A DNA stretch of 64,000 nucleotides from Paenirhizobium selenitireducens ATCC BAA-1503 (GCF_000518785.1 NZ_JAEG01000010.1:124001-188000), one strand, 5' to 3'; positions 7,551 through 16,713 are shown, counted from the first letter of the stretch. Notes: generated by a model from the sequence alone, not told the origin. Numbers and translations are program-made.

Positions 7551-8882
7551 ATGGCAATATCAAACCCCAGGAAGATTAAGCCAAACCAACAGGAATGGTT
7601 TCACTACCGCGCCGGCGAACTCCATGTGGAAAACCTCTGTCTCAACGACATCACCAGAGAGGTTCCGACCCCGTTTTACTGCTACTCGGCAGAGGCGATG
7701 CGCTGGGCTTATTTCGTTCTTTCCGATGCCCTTCGCCCCATCGGCGTTTCCATCTGTTTTGCGGTGAAGGCGAACAGCAACATCGCGGTGCTCAGACTGC
7801 TGTCGGAACTCGGCTGTGGCATGGACATCGTGTCGGGCGGCGAACTGGAACGGGCGCTGGCCGCCGGCGCGCCGTCGTCGCGGATCATCTTTTCCGGCGT
7901 CGGCAAGACGCGGGCCGAAATCGCCCACGCTCTCGAAACCGGCATTCACCAGATCAATGTCGAATCCGCTGCCGAGATCGAGGTGATCGCAGAGATTGCC
8001 CGGGCGCTCGGCACGCGCGCCACCATTGCGCTGCGCGTCAATCCGGATGTCGACGCCAAGACCCATGCCAAGATCACCACGGCCACGAAGGATAGCAAAT
8101 TCGGCATCGCGATCGACGACATTCCCGAACTCTACGCAAAAGCCGCCGCACGGCCGGAACTCGACGTGCAGGGGCTCGCTGTGCATATCGGCTCGCAGGT
8201 CCAGGATCTCTCTCCCTTTCGCCGCGCCTTCGCCTCCATGGCGGAGCTCGTGACGGCGCTTCGCCAACATGGCCTTGAGGTTCCGCGGCTCGATCTCGGC
8301 GGCGGCATCGGCATAGCCGTCGGCGACAATCCGGGGCCGGATATCGCCGAATATGCCGCGATCATCGCCGAGACCGTCGGAAATCTCGGCTGTCATCTGA
8401 CCGTCGAGCCTGGCCGCTGGCTGGTTGGTCGCGCCGGTCTGCTGGTGACCGAACTGCTCTACCTCAAGGACGGTCAGGACGGTCCCATCGCCATCGTCGA
8501 CGCGGGCATGAACGACCTCATGCGCCCCGCGCTCTACGATGCCAAGCATCCCGTTCTGCCGTTTCACCAGGTGAAAGGGGCGGCTGCATCGCCTCGCTAC
8601 AGGATCGTCGGGCCGATCTGCGAAAGCTCGGATGATTTCGGCGCCTATGAGGGGCTTGGCGAGCTGAAGGCCGGCGATCTCCTGACGTTCGACTGTGCCG
8701 GGGCTTACGGCGCCTCGATGGCATCAACCTACAATTCGCGCGATCTCGTCGCCGAGATCCTGGTGGATGGCGATCACTTCCGCACCATCCGCCGCCGGCA
8801 GAGCATTCGCGAAATGCTGGAGCTGGAAGACGCCGGTGATTGGCAGAGCGGTTCTGCCCCGGCGCGTAAGGCTGCCGGCTGA
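7551..8882 (+). CDS. lysA: Diaminopimelate decarboxylase
   Basis: 443 aa, fold-type III PLP enzyme converting meso-diaminopimelate to L-lysine plus CO2 in the cytosol. Visible motifs: the PLP lysine in CFAVKANSN (about residue 74), HIGSQ, the phosphate-binding DLGGGIGI, EPGRWLV, the catalytic cysteine in GPICESSD and the C-terminal YGASMASTYNSR. Length is slightly above the usual 415-425 aa because of a C-terminal tail. The gene sits divergent to lysR and directly ahead of a peptide transporter, so it may be a catabolic or salvage copy supplementing a chromosomal lysA (not seen here). No strong ribosome-binding site precedes the ATG. Confidence 0.93.
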   Translation: MAISNPRKIKPNQQEWFHYRAGELHVENLCLNDITREVPTPFYCYSAEAMRWAYFVLSDALRPIGVSICFAVKANSNIAVLRLLSELGCGMDIVSGGELERALAAGAPSSRIIFSGVGKTRAEIAHALETGIHQINVESAAEIEVIAEIARALGTRATIALRVNPDVDAKTHAKITTATKDSKFGIAIDDIPELYAKAAARPELDVQGLAVHIGSQVQDLSPFRRAFASMAELVTALRQHGLEVPRLDLGGGIGIAVGDNPGPDIAEYAAIIAETVGNLGCHLTVEPGRWLVGRAGLLVTELLYLKDGQDGPIAIVDAGMNDLMRPALYDAKHPVLPFHQVKGAAASPRYRIVGPICESSDDFGAYEGLGELKAGDLLTFDCAGAYGASMASTYNSRDLVAEILVDGDHFRTIRRRQSIREMLELEDAGDWQSGSAPARKAAG

Positions 8883-8891
8883 ACATCTTGC

Positions 8892-8922
8892 ACGGCCTGC
8901 CCCAGACAAGGGCGGGCCGTGA
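8892..8922. terminator. Hairpin downstream of lysA
   Basis: CACGGCCTGCCC and GGGCGGGCCGTG form a 12-bp stem with one mismatch around a 7-nt loop, starting 10 bp after the lysA stop. There is no clear U-run, so it may be a weak terminator or an mRNA-end stabiliser before the transporter operon. Confidence 0.5.
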
Positions 8923-9012
8923 ACCGTTCCGGTCCGGAACGGGCGCAGAGGCGGGCAAGCAAGGCGCCCTCATCTGCGAACTGGGGAACGAACAAAGAAG
9001 AAGGAGAACTGA

Positions 9013-10599
9013 ATGCTCGATAAACTGAAACTCCTGGTCACGACCGGTCTTCTCGGCCTGACCCTGATGTCGCCGGCACTCGCCGCCGACCACACGCTGC
9101 GGATCGCCTATACCGAAGATCCGAAGACGGCAGACGTCCAGAAGACCTCTGACGCCTACACCCTCCCGCTCAACATCTTCGACCGGCTCGTCGAAGCCGA
9201 AACCAGCGGCCCCGGCCAGTCCAAGCTCACGCCCGGCCTCGCCGAGAGCTGGGACGTGTCAGAAGACGGCAAGACCTACACCTTCCACCTGCGCAAGGGC
9301 GTGCTGTTCCACAATGGCGAAGAGCTGAAGGCCGACGACGTCGTCTTCACTTTCGACCGTATGCTGGACCCGAAGACCAAGGCGCTCGGCACCGACATCC
9401 TTGATTTCATTGATGGCGCCAGCGAGCGTCTGGACGGAACCGCCGCGACCGTCCGCGGTCTGCAGGCCGTCGACGATTACACCGTCAAGATCGTCCTCAA
9501 GGAGCCCTATGCCGCGTTCATCGCGCTGATGGCGAGCCCGCAGGCCTCGATCTTCAATCGCAAGTTCACCGAACCGCTCGGCGACCAGTTCGGCCTGTCG
9601 CCGGAGACGACCAACGGCACCGGCCCGTTCATTCTCACGGAATACAACCTGAATGACAGCCAGGTGATGGAAGCCAACGAGAACTACTACAAGGACCGGC
9701 CGAAGCTGGACCGGATCGTGGTTCGCGTCGTGGCCGACGCCGAAACCCTGCGCATGCTGTTCGAATCCGACGAGCTTGACGTCTTCGACGTCGACTACGC
9801 CACGACGCAGCTGCCCTACTTCCTCGCCAGCGACAAGTGGAAGGATCAGATCCGGTCCGGCCCGCGCGTCGGCATCTATTACTACCACATCAATCAGGCG
9901 CTGAAGCCCTTCGACGACGTCCGCGTTCGCAAGGCCTTCCAGATGGCAATTAACCGCCAGGAAATCCTCGAGAAGAACTTCTACGGCAAGGGCATGATCG
10001 AAAACGGCGTCATGCCGCGCGGCGTGACCTGCTATGCTCCGGCGACCCCGATCGAGTACAATCCGGAAAAGGCCAAGCAGCTTCTGGCCGAGGCCGGCTA
10101 TCCGGATGGTGTCGACATCAACCTTACTCAGGTCAGCAGCTGGTCGTCGAAGTGGTCTGACATGAACCAAATCATCCAGGCCCAGATCAAGGCGTCCGGC
10201 TTCAACGCCCAGATCAAGATGATGGACGAGTCTGCTTATTTCGACGCCCGCAAGGCGGGCACCGTCGACAACTATACGCAGACCTGGTCGGCCGACTTCA
10301 ACGATCCGGACAACTTCTTCTACACCTTCTTCTCCAAGAGCGGCACGGCTGTGCGCGGCTACAACAACAACGATCCGGAAGTCTTCGCAGCGCTCGACAA
10401 GGCGCGCACGATGACCAATGCAGAAGAACGTTGCGCCCTCTACCAGAAGATGAACGAGAAGATCGTGCAGGAAGATGCGGCCTGGGTACCGCTGTTCAGC
10501 CTCGATCACACCTATGTCGTTCAGCCGCGGGTGAAGAACTTCACCGTTCCGTGGAACGGCTGGAGCGACATGAGCTACTACGAGATGGAAGTCGAGTAA
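9013..10599 (+). CDS. Peptide ABC transporter substrate-binding protein (SBP family 5)
   Basis: 528 aa with a Sec signal peptide (LLVTTGLLGLTLMSPALAAD, cleavage around residue 25), thus periplasmic. It belongs to the DppA/OppA family: ESWDVSEDGKTYTFHLRKGVLFHNG and DVVFTFDRMLDP are the hallmark region, with NGTGPFILTEYN and VRKAFQMAINRQEI further on. It binds short peptides or similar ligands and delivers them to the permeases 130 bp downstream. The start has a strong AGAAGGAGA. Position after lysA and before D-amino-acid hydrolases suggests a diaminopimelate- or D-amino-acid-containing peptide as ligand (inference). Confidence 0.9.
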   Translation: MLDKLKLLVTTGLLGLTLMSPALAADHTLRIAYTEDPKTADVQKTSDAYTLPLNIFDRLVEAETSGPGQSKLTPGLAESWDVSEDGKTYTFHLRKGVLFHNGEELKADDVVFTFDRMLDPKTKALGTDILDFIDGASERLDGTAATVRGLQAVDDYTVKIVLKEPYAAFIALMASPQASIFNRKFTEPLGDQFGLSPETTNGTGPFILTEYNLNDSQVMEANENYYKDRPKLDRIVVRVVADAETLRMLFESDELDVFDVDYATTQLPYFLASDKWKDQIRSGPRVGIYYYHINQALKPFDDVRVRKAFQMAINRQEILEKNFYGKGMIENGVMPRGVTCYAPATPIEYNPEKAKQLLAEAGYPDGVDINLTQVSSWSSKWSDMNQIIQAQIKASGFNAQIKMMDESAYFDARKAGTVDNYTQTWSADFNDPDNFFYTFFSKSGTAVRGYNNNDPEVFAALDKARTMTNAEERCALYQKMNEKIVQEDAAWVPLFSLDHTYVVQPRVKNFTVPWNGWSDMSYYEMEVE

Positions 10600-10609
10600 G
10601 ACCTATTGC

Positions 10610-10637
10610 GCGGCGGATCTCGTTGGAGACCCGCCGC
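10610..10637 (+). promoter_or_regulatory. Intercistronic hairpin between binding protein and permease genes
   Basis: GCGGCGG and CCGCCGC form a 7-bp stem extended imperfectly inward (ATCTC/GAGAC) around GTTG. No T-run follows. Such a hairpin just after a binding-protein gene usually stabilises its mRNA and lowers read-through into the permeases, giving excess binding protein. Confidence 0.45.
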
Positions 10638-10730
10638 CTCCGCCTGCTCTCGTCCATCCTTCCCGGTTCCTTTAAGCCCGCACCGGTGCGGCCTTCGATC
10701 CGGCGACCGACCATGAAAGAAAACCCACCG

Positions 10731-11669
10731 ATGCTGATGTTTGCCATAAAGCGCATCGCGGCTTCGATCCCCGTTCTGATCGGCATCACGGCGCTGCTCT
10801 TCGTCATGCTGAACGTCATTCCGGGCGATCCGATCGCGCTCCTGATGAAGGAGCATGCGAGCCCCGAGGTTATCGAGCGCGTGCGCGCCCAGATGCATCT
10901 CGACGATCCGCTCATCACTCGCTACTTCCGCTTCCTCGCGGGCGCGGTGCAGGGCGATCTCGGCATGTCGATCAAGCTGAACCGCAGCGTGACGACGCTG
11001 ATCCTCAACGCCTTCCCGAACACGCTCTATCTGGCGGTCTGTGCGGCCATCGTCTCATGGGTGATCGGCATCCCGGTGGGGGTTCTCTCGGCCGTGCGGC
11101 GCGATTCCGCGCTCGACCATTTCTTCATGGGCTTTTCGCTGCTCGGCGTTTCCATGCCGATCTTCTGGTCGGCGCTGCTGATGCAATACATCTTCGCGCT
11201 CAAGCTGAAATGGCTGCCGGTTTCCGGCTTCTACGGCTTCGAATACGTCATCATGCCGGCCATCGTGCTGGGCTGGAGTTCGGCGGGCGTGATTGCGCGC
11301 CTCACTCGCTCGAGCCTTCTGGAAGTCATGCGGCACGACTATATCCGCACCGCCCGCGCCAAGGGCCTGCGCGAGATCAAGGTCATCATGCGCCATGCGC
11401 TGAAGAATTCGCTCATTCCGGTGGTGACGATCATGGCGATCCAGGTGGCGAGCCTGCTTTCCGGCGCGGTCATCACCGAGGCGATCTTCGGCATTCCGGG
11501 CGTCGGCCGTATCTCCGTCAACGCCATCCAGGCACGCGACATGCCGCTCCTTCAAGGGTCGGTTCTCTTCGCCACGGCGCTGGTCATTTTCGGCAATCTG
11601 GTGGCCGACATGCTCTATTCCGTTCTTGATCCCCGCATCCGTCACCAGATGAAGGGAGGCGTGAAATGA
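10731..11669 (+). CDS. Peptide ABC transporter permease (DppB type)
   Basis: About 312 aa inner-membrane permease with six predicted helices, the first being IAASIPVLIGITALLFVMLN. The NVIPGDPIALLM loop after helix 1 and the cytoplasmic EAA-like loop (YIRTARAKGLREIKVIMRHALKNSLIPVVT) are standard for DppB/OppB proteins; GAVITEAIFGIPGVG also fits. Start set at 10731 (MLMFAIKR), the family N-terminus; 10713 is possible. It overlaps the next gene by 4 bp (ATGA), so translation is coupled. Confidence 0.9.
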   Translation: MLMFAIKRIAASIPVLIGITALLFVMLNVIPGDPIALLMKEHASPEVIERVRAQMHLDDPLITRYFRFLAGAVQGDLGMSIKLNRSVTTLILNAFPNTLYLAVCAAIVSWVIGIPVGVLSAVRRDSALDHFFMGFSLLGVSMPIFWSALLMQYIFALKLKWLPVSGFYGFEYVIMPAIVLGWSSAGVIARLTRSSLLEVMRHDYIRTARAKGLREIKVIMRHALKNSLIPVVTIMAIQVASLLSGAVITEAIFGIPGVGRISVNAIQARDMPLLQGSVLFATALVIFGNLVADMLYSVLDPRIRHQMKGGVK

Positions 11670-12556
11670 CCGAAGTTACCGCAGTTTCGGACGAGATCAT
11701 CGAAAGCGTGGAAAGCGACAGCTTCCTACACGATACCATCCGGGTCTTCCGCAAGAACAAGATGGCGATGGTGGGCCTGATCCTCGTTAGCACCCTCTTC
11801 TTCGTCGCCTTCTTCATCCCGATCATCAGCCCGCACGACCCTTACCGGGTGGCGCTCGATGAGCAGTTCCTGCCGCCGTCTTCCAGCTACTGGCTCGGCA
11901 CCGACAATTTCGGCCGTGACCTTTTGACCCGCATTCTCTATGGCGCGCGCATCTCGCTTCTGGTCGGCATCGTGCCGAGCTTCATATCGCTGATGATCGG
12001 CGCTGTCATGGGCATCGTCAGCGGCTATTACGGCGGCAAGATCGATTTCATCATCATGCGGCTTGCCGACACGATGATCGCGTTTCCCTCGCTGCTGCTG
12101 GCCATGGTGGTGATGTATACGCTCGGGGCCAACCTCTTCAACATCTTCATCGCGCTCAGCCTCGTTGGCTGGGCAGGCGTCGCGCGCGTGGTACGCTCCC
12201 AGACGCTGGCGCTGAAGGAGAAGGAATTCATCGAGGCTGCCCGCGCCGTCGGCACCACGCGAGCGAAGATCATGGTCCGCCACATCTTCCCGAACATCGT
12301 GCCGACGCTGATCGTGCTCTTCTCGCTCAGCATTCCCGAGGCGATCATGTGGGAATCGAGCCTCTCCTTCCTCGGCGTCGGGGTTCAGCCGCCGGAAGCG
12401 AGCTGGGGCCTCTTGGTCGCCAAGGGCAAGGAATACCTGTTCGCTTCGCCGCTCGTCGCCATCATGCCCGGCGTCGCGATCCTGATCACGGTGCTCGCAT
12501 TCAATTTCATCGGCGACGGTCTGCGCGACGCGCTCGACCCCTACATGAAGGACTGA
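11666..12556 (+). CDS. Peptide ABC transporter permease (DppC type)
   Basis: 296 aa partner permease. It starts with a cytoplasmic tail, then MAMVGLILVSTLFFVAFFIP as helix 1 and the periplasmic YWLGTDNFGRDLLTRILYGARISLLVG motif that marks DppC/OppC proteins. The EAA loop (FIEAARAVGTTRAKIMVRHIFPNIVPTLIV) contacts the ATPases. The ATGA overlap with the upstream permease and a 4-bp gap to the downstream ATPase put it in one operon with them. Confidence 0.92.
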   Translation: MTEVTAVSDEIIESVESDSFLHDTIRVFRKNKMAMVGLILVSTLFFVAFFIPIISPHDPYRVALDEQFLPPSSSYWLGTDNFGRDLLTRILYGARISLLVGIVPSFISLMIGAVMGIVSGYYGGKIDFIIMRLADTMIAFPSLLLAMVVMYTLGANLFNIFIALSLVGWAGVARVVRSQTLALKEKEFIEAARAVGTTRAKIMVRHIFPNIVPTLIVLFSLSIPEAIMWESSLSFLGVGVQPPEASWGLLVAKGKEYLFASPLVAIMPGVAILITVLAFNFIGDGLRDALDPYMKD

Positions 12557-12560
12557 GGCC

Positions 12561-13565
12561 GTGACGATGACAGATCAAAACCAGTTGCTCAGCGTGCGCA
12601 ACCTGCGCACCGATTTCCGCAGCCATCGCGGCGCGGTGCGGGTGGTGGACAACGTGTCCTTCGATGTCGGACGCGGCCGGATCATCGGCCTCGTCGGGGA
12701 ATCCGGCTCCGGCAAGAGCGTCACCTCGCTCTCGCTGATGGGCCTCGTGGCATCGCCCTCGGGCCTTGTTACCGCCGACAGCATCATGTTCGACGGGAGC
12801 GATCTGACAAAGCTCACCCCCGACCAGCTGCGCCACAAGCGCGGCCGCGACATGTCGATGGTCTTCCAGGAGCCGATGACCTCGCTCAACCCTGTCCGCA
12901 CCATGGTGCAGCAGGTCGGCGAGCCGCTGTCCATTCACGCGGACCTCGGCCGGCGCGCCATTCGCGAGAAGGTGCTGCACATGTTCGAGACGGTGGGCAT
13001 CCCCGAACCCGCCGCGCGTCTCGACGCTTATCCGCACGAGCTTTCGGGCGGCCTCCGCCAGCGTGCGATGATCGCCATGGGCCTCATCTGCGAGCCCAAG
13101 CTGCTGATCGCCGACGAGCCGACCACGGCGCTCGACGTGACCACGCAGGCCCAGATCCTGCGGCTGATGGTGGCGCTGCGCGACCGGATCGGCACGGCGA
13201 TCATCATGATCACCCACGATCTCGGCATCATCGCCGAGATGTGCGACGAGGTGAACGTGATGTATGCGGGGCAAATCGTCGAACAGGCGGATGTCTTCGA
13301 CCTCTTCGACCGGCCGTCGCATCCCTATACCCGCGGCCTGCTCGCCTCGATCCCGAAGGCGACGGAGAAGCGCACCGGCGAGCGCATGAACAGCATCAAG
13401 GGTGTCGTGCCCAATCTGGCCAAGCTGCCGCAGGGCTGTCGGTTCCACCCCCGCTGCGGCGACGCCATGCCGATCTGCAGCGTAAAGTCGCCGGAACTCG
13501 TCGATCTAGGAAAAGGCCACAAGGCCCGCTGCTGGCTCCACGACAAACAGGGAGCCGCGGCATGA
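12561..13565 (+). CDS. Peptide ABC transporter ATP-binding protein (DppD type)
   Basis: 334 aa. Walker [12 protein letters not shown]-loop VFQEPMTSLNPV, signature LSGGLRQRAMIAMGL, Walker [14 protein letters not shown] and H-loop MITHDLGII are all present. The C-terminal extension with PQGCRFHPRCGDAMPIC is the cysteine-bearing oligopeptide-transporter tail, which in some members carries an Fe-S cluster. It pairs with the next gene, which it overlaps by 4 bp, as the two ATPases energising the importer. Confidence 0.92.
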   Translation: MTMTDQNQLLSVRNLRTDFRSHRGAVRVVDNVSFDVGRGRIIGLVGESGSGKSVTSLSLMGLVASPSGLVTADSIMFDGSDLTKLTPDQLRHKRGRDMSMVFQEPMTSLNPVRTMVQQVGEPLSIHADLGRRAIREKVLHMFETVGIPEPAARLDAYPHELSGGLRQRAMIAMGLICEPKLLIADEPTTALDVTTQAQILRLMVALRDRIGTAIIMITHDLGIIAEMCDEVNVMYAGQIVEQADVFDLFDRPSHPYTRGLLASIPKATEKRTGERMNSIKGVVPNLAKLPQGCRFHPRCGDAMPICSVKSPELVDLGKGHKARCWLHDKQGAAA

Positions 13566-14536
13566 GCGAAGTCCTCATTTCCACCGACCAGCTGACCAAG
13601 TATTACCGCATGAGCGCGGGCTTCTTCGGCTCGCGCGACAAGGTGATCCGGGCCGTCGACGGCGTCAGCCTCGAAATCTACGAGCGGGAAACCTTCGCGC
13701 TGGTCGGCGAATCCGGCTGCGGCAAGACAACCCTCGGACGTGCGATGCTGCGGCTGGTGGAGCGTACCGCCGGCAGTATCAACTATCGCGGACAGGATCT
13801 TCATTCCCTCGATGAAGGCTCGATGCGGGCGCTGCGCAAGAAACTCCAGATCGTTTTCCAGGATCCGTTCGCATCGCTCAATCCGCGCATGCGGGTAAAA
13901 GACATTCTGGCCGAACCGCTAAGGGCGCATGCCTACGGAACCGAGGCCAAAATCGAGGAACGCTGCCAGGAACTGCTCGAAGTGGTAGGCTTGCGGCCGC
14001 ACCTGATGCGGCACTATCCGCACCAGTTCAGCGGCGGCCAGCGACAGCGCATCGGCATTGCGCGAGCGCTTGCCAACAACCCGGAATTCGTCGTCTGCGA
14101 CGAGGCCGTGTCGGCGCTTGACGTGTCGATCCAGGCGCAGGTGCTGAACCTCCTGCGCGACCTGCAGGAACAGCTCAAGCTTACCTACCTGTTCATCACC
14201 CATGACCTGAGCGTTGTCAGGCAGTTTGCCGACCGCATCGGGGTGATGTTCCTCGGGCGGCTGGTGGAAGTGGGGACCACGGAGGAGATTTTCGCGAATC
14301 CGCGCCATCCCTATACCATGTTCCTGATTTCGGCCGTGCCGCGCGCCGATCCGCATCAGCGCAATCGCGAGCGCCCCGTGCTGGTCGGCGACATTCCGAG
14401 CCCGGTGAACCTGCCGGGCGGCTGTCGCTTCCACACGCGCTGCCCCTATGCCAAGGATATCTGCCGCACGGAAGATCCGGCGCTGGTGACCGTGAACGGC
14501 CGGGGCGTCGCCTGTCATTTTCCGCTGGGCGAGTGA
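13562..14536 (+). CDS. Peptide ABC transporter ATP-binding protein (DppF type)
   Basis: 324 aa from ATG 13562, overlapping the stop of the preceding ATPase (ATGA). Walker A GESGCGKTTL, Q-loop VFQDPFASLNPR, signature [15 protein letters not shown], Walker B FVVCDEAVSALDV and H-loop FITHDLSVV are intact. It has the same C-terminal cysteine tail (PGGCRFHTRCPYAKDIC). A longer upstream frame exists but lies inside the previous gene. This is the last transporter gene; a YkuD-fold gene follows after 37 bp, probably on the same mRNA. Confidence 0.92.
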   Translation: MSEVLISTDQLTKYYRMSAGFFGSRDKVIRAVDGVSLEIYERETFALVGESGCGKTTLGRAMLRLVERTAGSINYRGQDLHSLDEGSMRALRKKLQIVFQDPFASLNPRMRVKDILAEPLRAHAYGTEAKIEERCQELLEVVGLRPHLMRHYPHQFSGGQRQRIGIARALANNPEFVVCDEAVSALDVSIQAQVLNLLRDLQEQLKLTYLFITHDLSVVRQFADRIGVMFLGRLVEVGTTEEIFANPRHPYTMFLISAVPRADPHQRNRERPVLVGDIPSPVNLPGGCRFHTRCPYAKDICRTEDPALVTVNGRGVACHFPLGE

Positions 14537-14573
14537 ACCCGGCGGTATCGAGAAGCAAGGGAAGGAGAGAGAC

Positions 14574-15089
14574 TTGGACCTGATCGTGAAGAAGACCGGC
14601 GACGAGTTGTGGGAAGCCCGTCATGGCGACCGGAGCTGGCGCTGCGCCGTCGGCCGCGGCGGTATTCATCTCGAAAAGAACGAGGGCGATGGTGTGAGCC
14701 CCGTCGGCTGCTGGCCGATCCGGCATGTCTATTACCGCGCCGACCGCATGGAAAAACCCGCGACCGCCCTGCCCTGCCAGGCCATCGACCGCCTCGACGG
14801 CTGGTGTGACGAGCCTTCCGATCCGCAGTATAACCGCAAGGTCCGGCTTCCCTATGCGGCAAGCCATGAGGAACTCTGGCGGGTAGACGAGGTCTACGAC
14901 ATCGTCGTGGTGCTCGGTCACAACGACGATCCGGTGGTACCGGGCGCCGGCAGCGCGATCTTCCTGCATCTTGCGCGCGACAACTATTCGCCGACGGCGG
15001 GCTGCGCCGCGCTTTCCCGCGAAGACCTTTTGGAATTTCTGGCCAGGGCCGAACCGTCCGTCAGCCTCTGCTTCAGCGACGCGGCCTGA
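14574..15089 (+). CDS. YkuD-fold L,D-transpeptidase-like protein, no signal peptide
   Basis: 171 aa starting at TTG 14574 behind a strong GGAAGGAGAG; no other start fits. The catalytic pattern of the YkuD family (H...T-x-G-C) appears in IFLHLARDNYSPTAGCAALS, with cysteine at about residue 143. YkuD proteins normally form 3-3 cross-links on meso-diaminopimelate in the periplasm, but some act as hydrolases. This one lacks a signal peptide or membrane anchor and so should stay in the cytosol, where cross-linking has no obvious substrate. In this operon a peptidase or amidase acting on imported diaminopimelate peptides is more likely (inference). Confidence 0.8.
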   Translation: MDLIVKKTGDELWEARHGDRSWRCAVGRGGIHLEKNEGDGVSPVGCWPIRHVYYRADRMEKPATALPCQAIDRLDGWCDEPSDPQYNRKVRLPYAASHEELWRVDEVYDIVVVLGHNDDPVVPGAGSAIFLHLARDNYSPTAGCAALSREDLLEFLARAEPSVSLCFSDAA

Positions 15090-15147
15090 TCCCGCGTCGC
15101 ATTCACCCTTCACTACACTTCCTCGATAGATATCCGGATACCTCGTC

Positions 15148-16713
15148 ATGGCGACGATTGACACTGCCGCGCTCGAACGGGCGCTGAACCTTCTTCCCTC
15201 CCGCTGTAAGGGTCCCGGAGGCGTGGCCGGCGTGGTGAAGGATGGAAAGATCGTCGCGCGGCGCGCATGGGGTTTTGCCGACACCTATCGCCGGCTGCCG
15301 ATGACGGCGGCGACGCGCCTGCCGATCTGCTCGATCTCCAAGCATTTCACCTGCGCGCTGCTGCTCGACCTGTTCGACGACCCCGCCTCGCTCGACGCGC
15401 AGGTCGCGGATTTCCTGCCGAATTATCGCGACCCGCTGCCGACCGTGGCGGAGCTTTGCCACAACCAGTCGGGCCTGCGCGATTACTGGGCGCTGACGGT
15501 GTTGCAGGGGGCGATTCCCGAGATGAGCTTTCGCCGGGAAGATGCGCTGTCGCTGATCGCCGGGTCGAAGACGGCGCACTTTCGGGCGGGCGCGCTCTAT
15601 TCCTACAACAACGCCAATTTCCGCGTTCTGGCAGAGCTGATCGAGCGTGGAACCGGGCGGGACTTCGGGGAGCTTCTCTCCGAGTACCTGTTTGCGCCAG
15701 CCGGCATGAAGACGGCGGTTCTTTCTCCGGATGCGCGCCATCCGCTCGACGGCGTCATCGGCTACGAGGGCAATGACGAGATCGGCTTCCTGCCCGCCGA
15801 CAACGGCGTCTACTGGTTCGGCGATGCCGGTATTTCGGCGGCGCTGGACGACATGCTGGCCTGGGAAGTCCATATCGATGCAACGCGGCAGAACCCGGAA
15901 AGCCTCTACAACAGGCTGACGGCACCCGTGACCTATGCCGATGGCTCGCCGGCGGATTACGGCTACGGTCTGCGCCGCGACAACTGGGCGGGCATGAAGA
16001 TCACCGGCCACGGCGGCGGCCTTCGCGGCTTCAGTTCCTATCGCCTGCATGCCGCCGAGGAGCGGCTTTCGGTGGTGGTGATGTTCAACCACGACACCGG
16101 CACCTTCACCTCGGCGACCGCGCTGATGGAGGCGGCCCTCGGCATGCCGCCCCGGCCGGATGCGTCGGTGAGACCGGAGGGATGGGACGGGTTGTGGCTG
16201 GATGAGGAGCGCGGGCTCATCCTGCGCACCGTTCAGGACGCCACCGGCGTGAAGCTTTATTACAGCCCGTCGCCATCGCGGCTGACGGTCGGCACCGATG
16301 GCATCGCGCGCGGTCAGGGCCTACGGCTGGAAAGGGATGGCGAAGTGCTTGTCATGCACCGCAGCCAGGAAAACCTGCTTGTCAGGGCGCGGCCGCTCGC
16401 CCGCATCGACTATGCCGACGGCGGCGATATCGCCGGTCTCTACCATTCCGCGGAGCTGAATGCCGACCTTGAGATCGAGGCGCGCGACGGTGCGGTGCAT
16501 GCACTCTTCAAGGGCATGCTGGGGACGGGCCCGATGGAGCGGATGTATCCGCTCGCCGAGCACGTCTGGATCGTCACGACCCGCCGTTCCATCGACGCCT
16601 CTCCGCCCGGGGACTGGACGGTCAGTGTGCGCCGAAACGCGGGCGGCAATGTAACCGGCCTGACCATCGGTTGCTGGCTGGCGCGCAACATCGATTATCA
16701 CCGCGTCGAATAG
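15148..16713 (+). CDS. dap: D-aminopeptidase (beta-lactamase-fold serine hydrolase)
   Basis: 521 aa, matching the Ochrobactrum anthropi D-aminopeptidase (520 aa) along its length. The active-site SxxK is at residues 62-65 (CSISK), the YxN motif at 151-155 (YSYNN) and the HGGG motif in ITGHGGGLRGF, the same positions as in that enzyme. After the penicillin-binding-protein-like domain (about 1-330) come the two beta-barrel domains found in that family. The enzyme releases N-terminal D-amino acids (D-Ala, D-Ser, Gly) from peptides. No signal peptide, so it acts on imported peptides. It ends the lysA-peptide transporter group. Confidence 0.9.
   Translation: MATIDTAALERALNLLPSRCKGPGGVAGVVKDGKIVARRAWGFADTYRRLPMTAATRLPICSISKHFTCALLLDLFDDPASLDAQVADFLPNYRDPLPTVAELCHNQSGLRDYWALTVLQGAIPEMSFRREDALSLIAGSKTAHFRAGALYSYNNANFRVLAELIERGTGRDFGELLSEYLFAPAGMKTAVLSPDARHPLDGVIGYEGNDEIGFLPADNGVYWFGDAGISAALDDMLAWEVHIDATRQNPESLYNRLTAPVTYADGSPADYGYGLRRDNWAGMKITGHGGGLRGFSSYRLHAAEERLSVVVMFNHDTGTFTSATALMEAALGMPPRPDASVRPEGWDGLWLDEERGLILRTVQDATGVKLYYSPSPSRLTVGTDGIARGQGLRLERDGEVLVMHRSQENLLVRARPLARIDYADGGDIAGLYHSAELNADLEIEARDGAVHALFKGMLGTGPMERMYPLAEHVWIVTTRRSIDASPPGDWTVSVRRNAGGNVTGLTIGCWLARNIDYHRVE

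Noticed and set aside
9259..10509. Long antisense open frame (416 aa) opposite the peptide-binding protein gene
   Set aside because: Shadow of a GC-rich coding gene; its sequence is rich in Val, Asp, Arg and His with no family pattern. The same applies to long antisense frames at 12507-13448, 15103-16092, 29359-30879, 32883-34643, 52643-54550 and similar.
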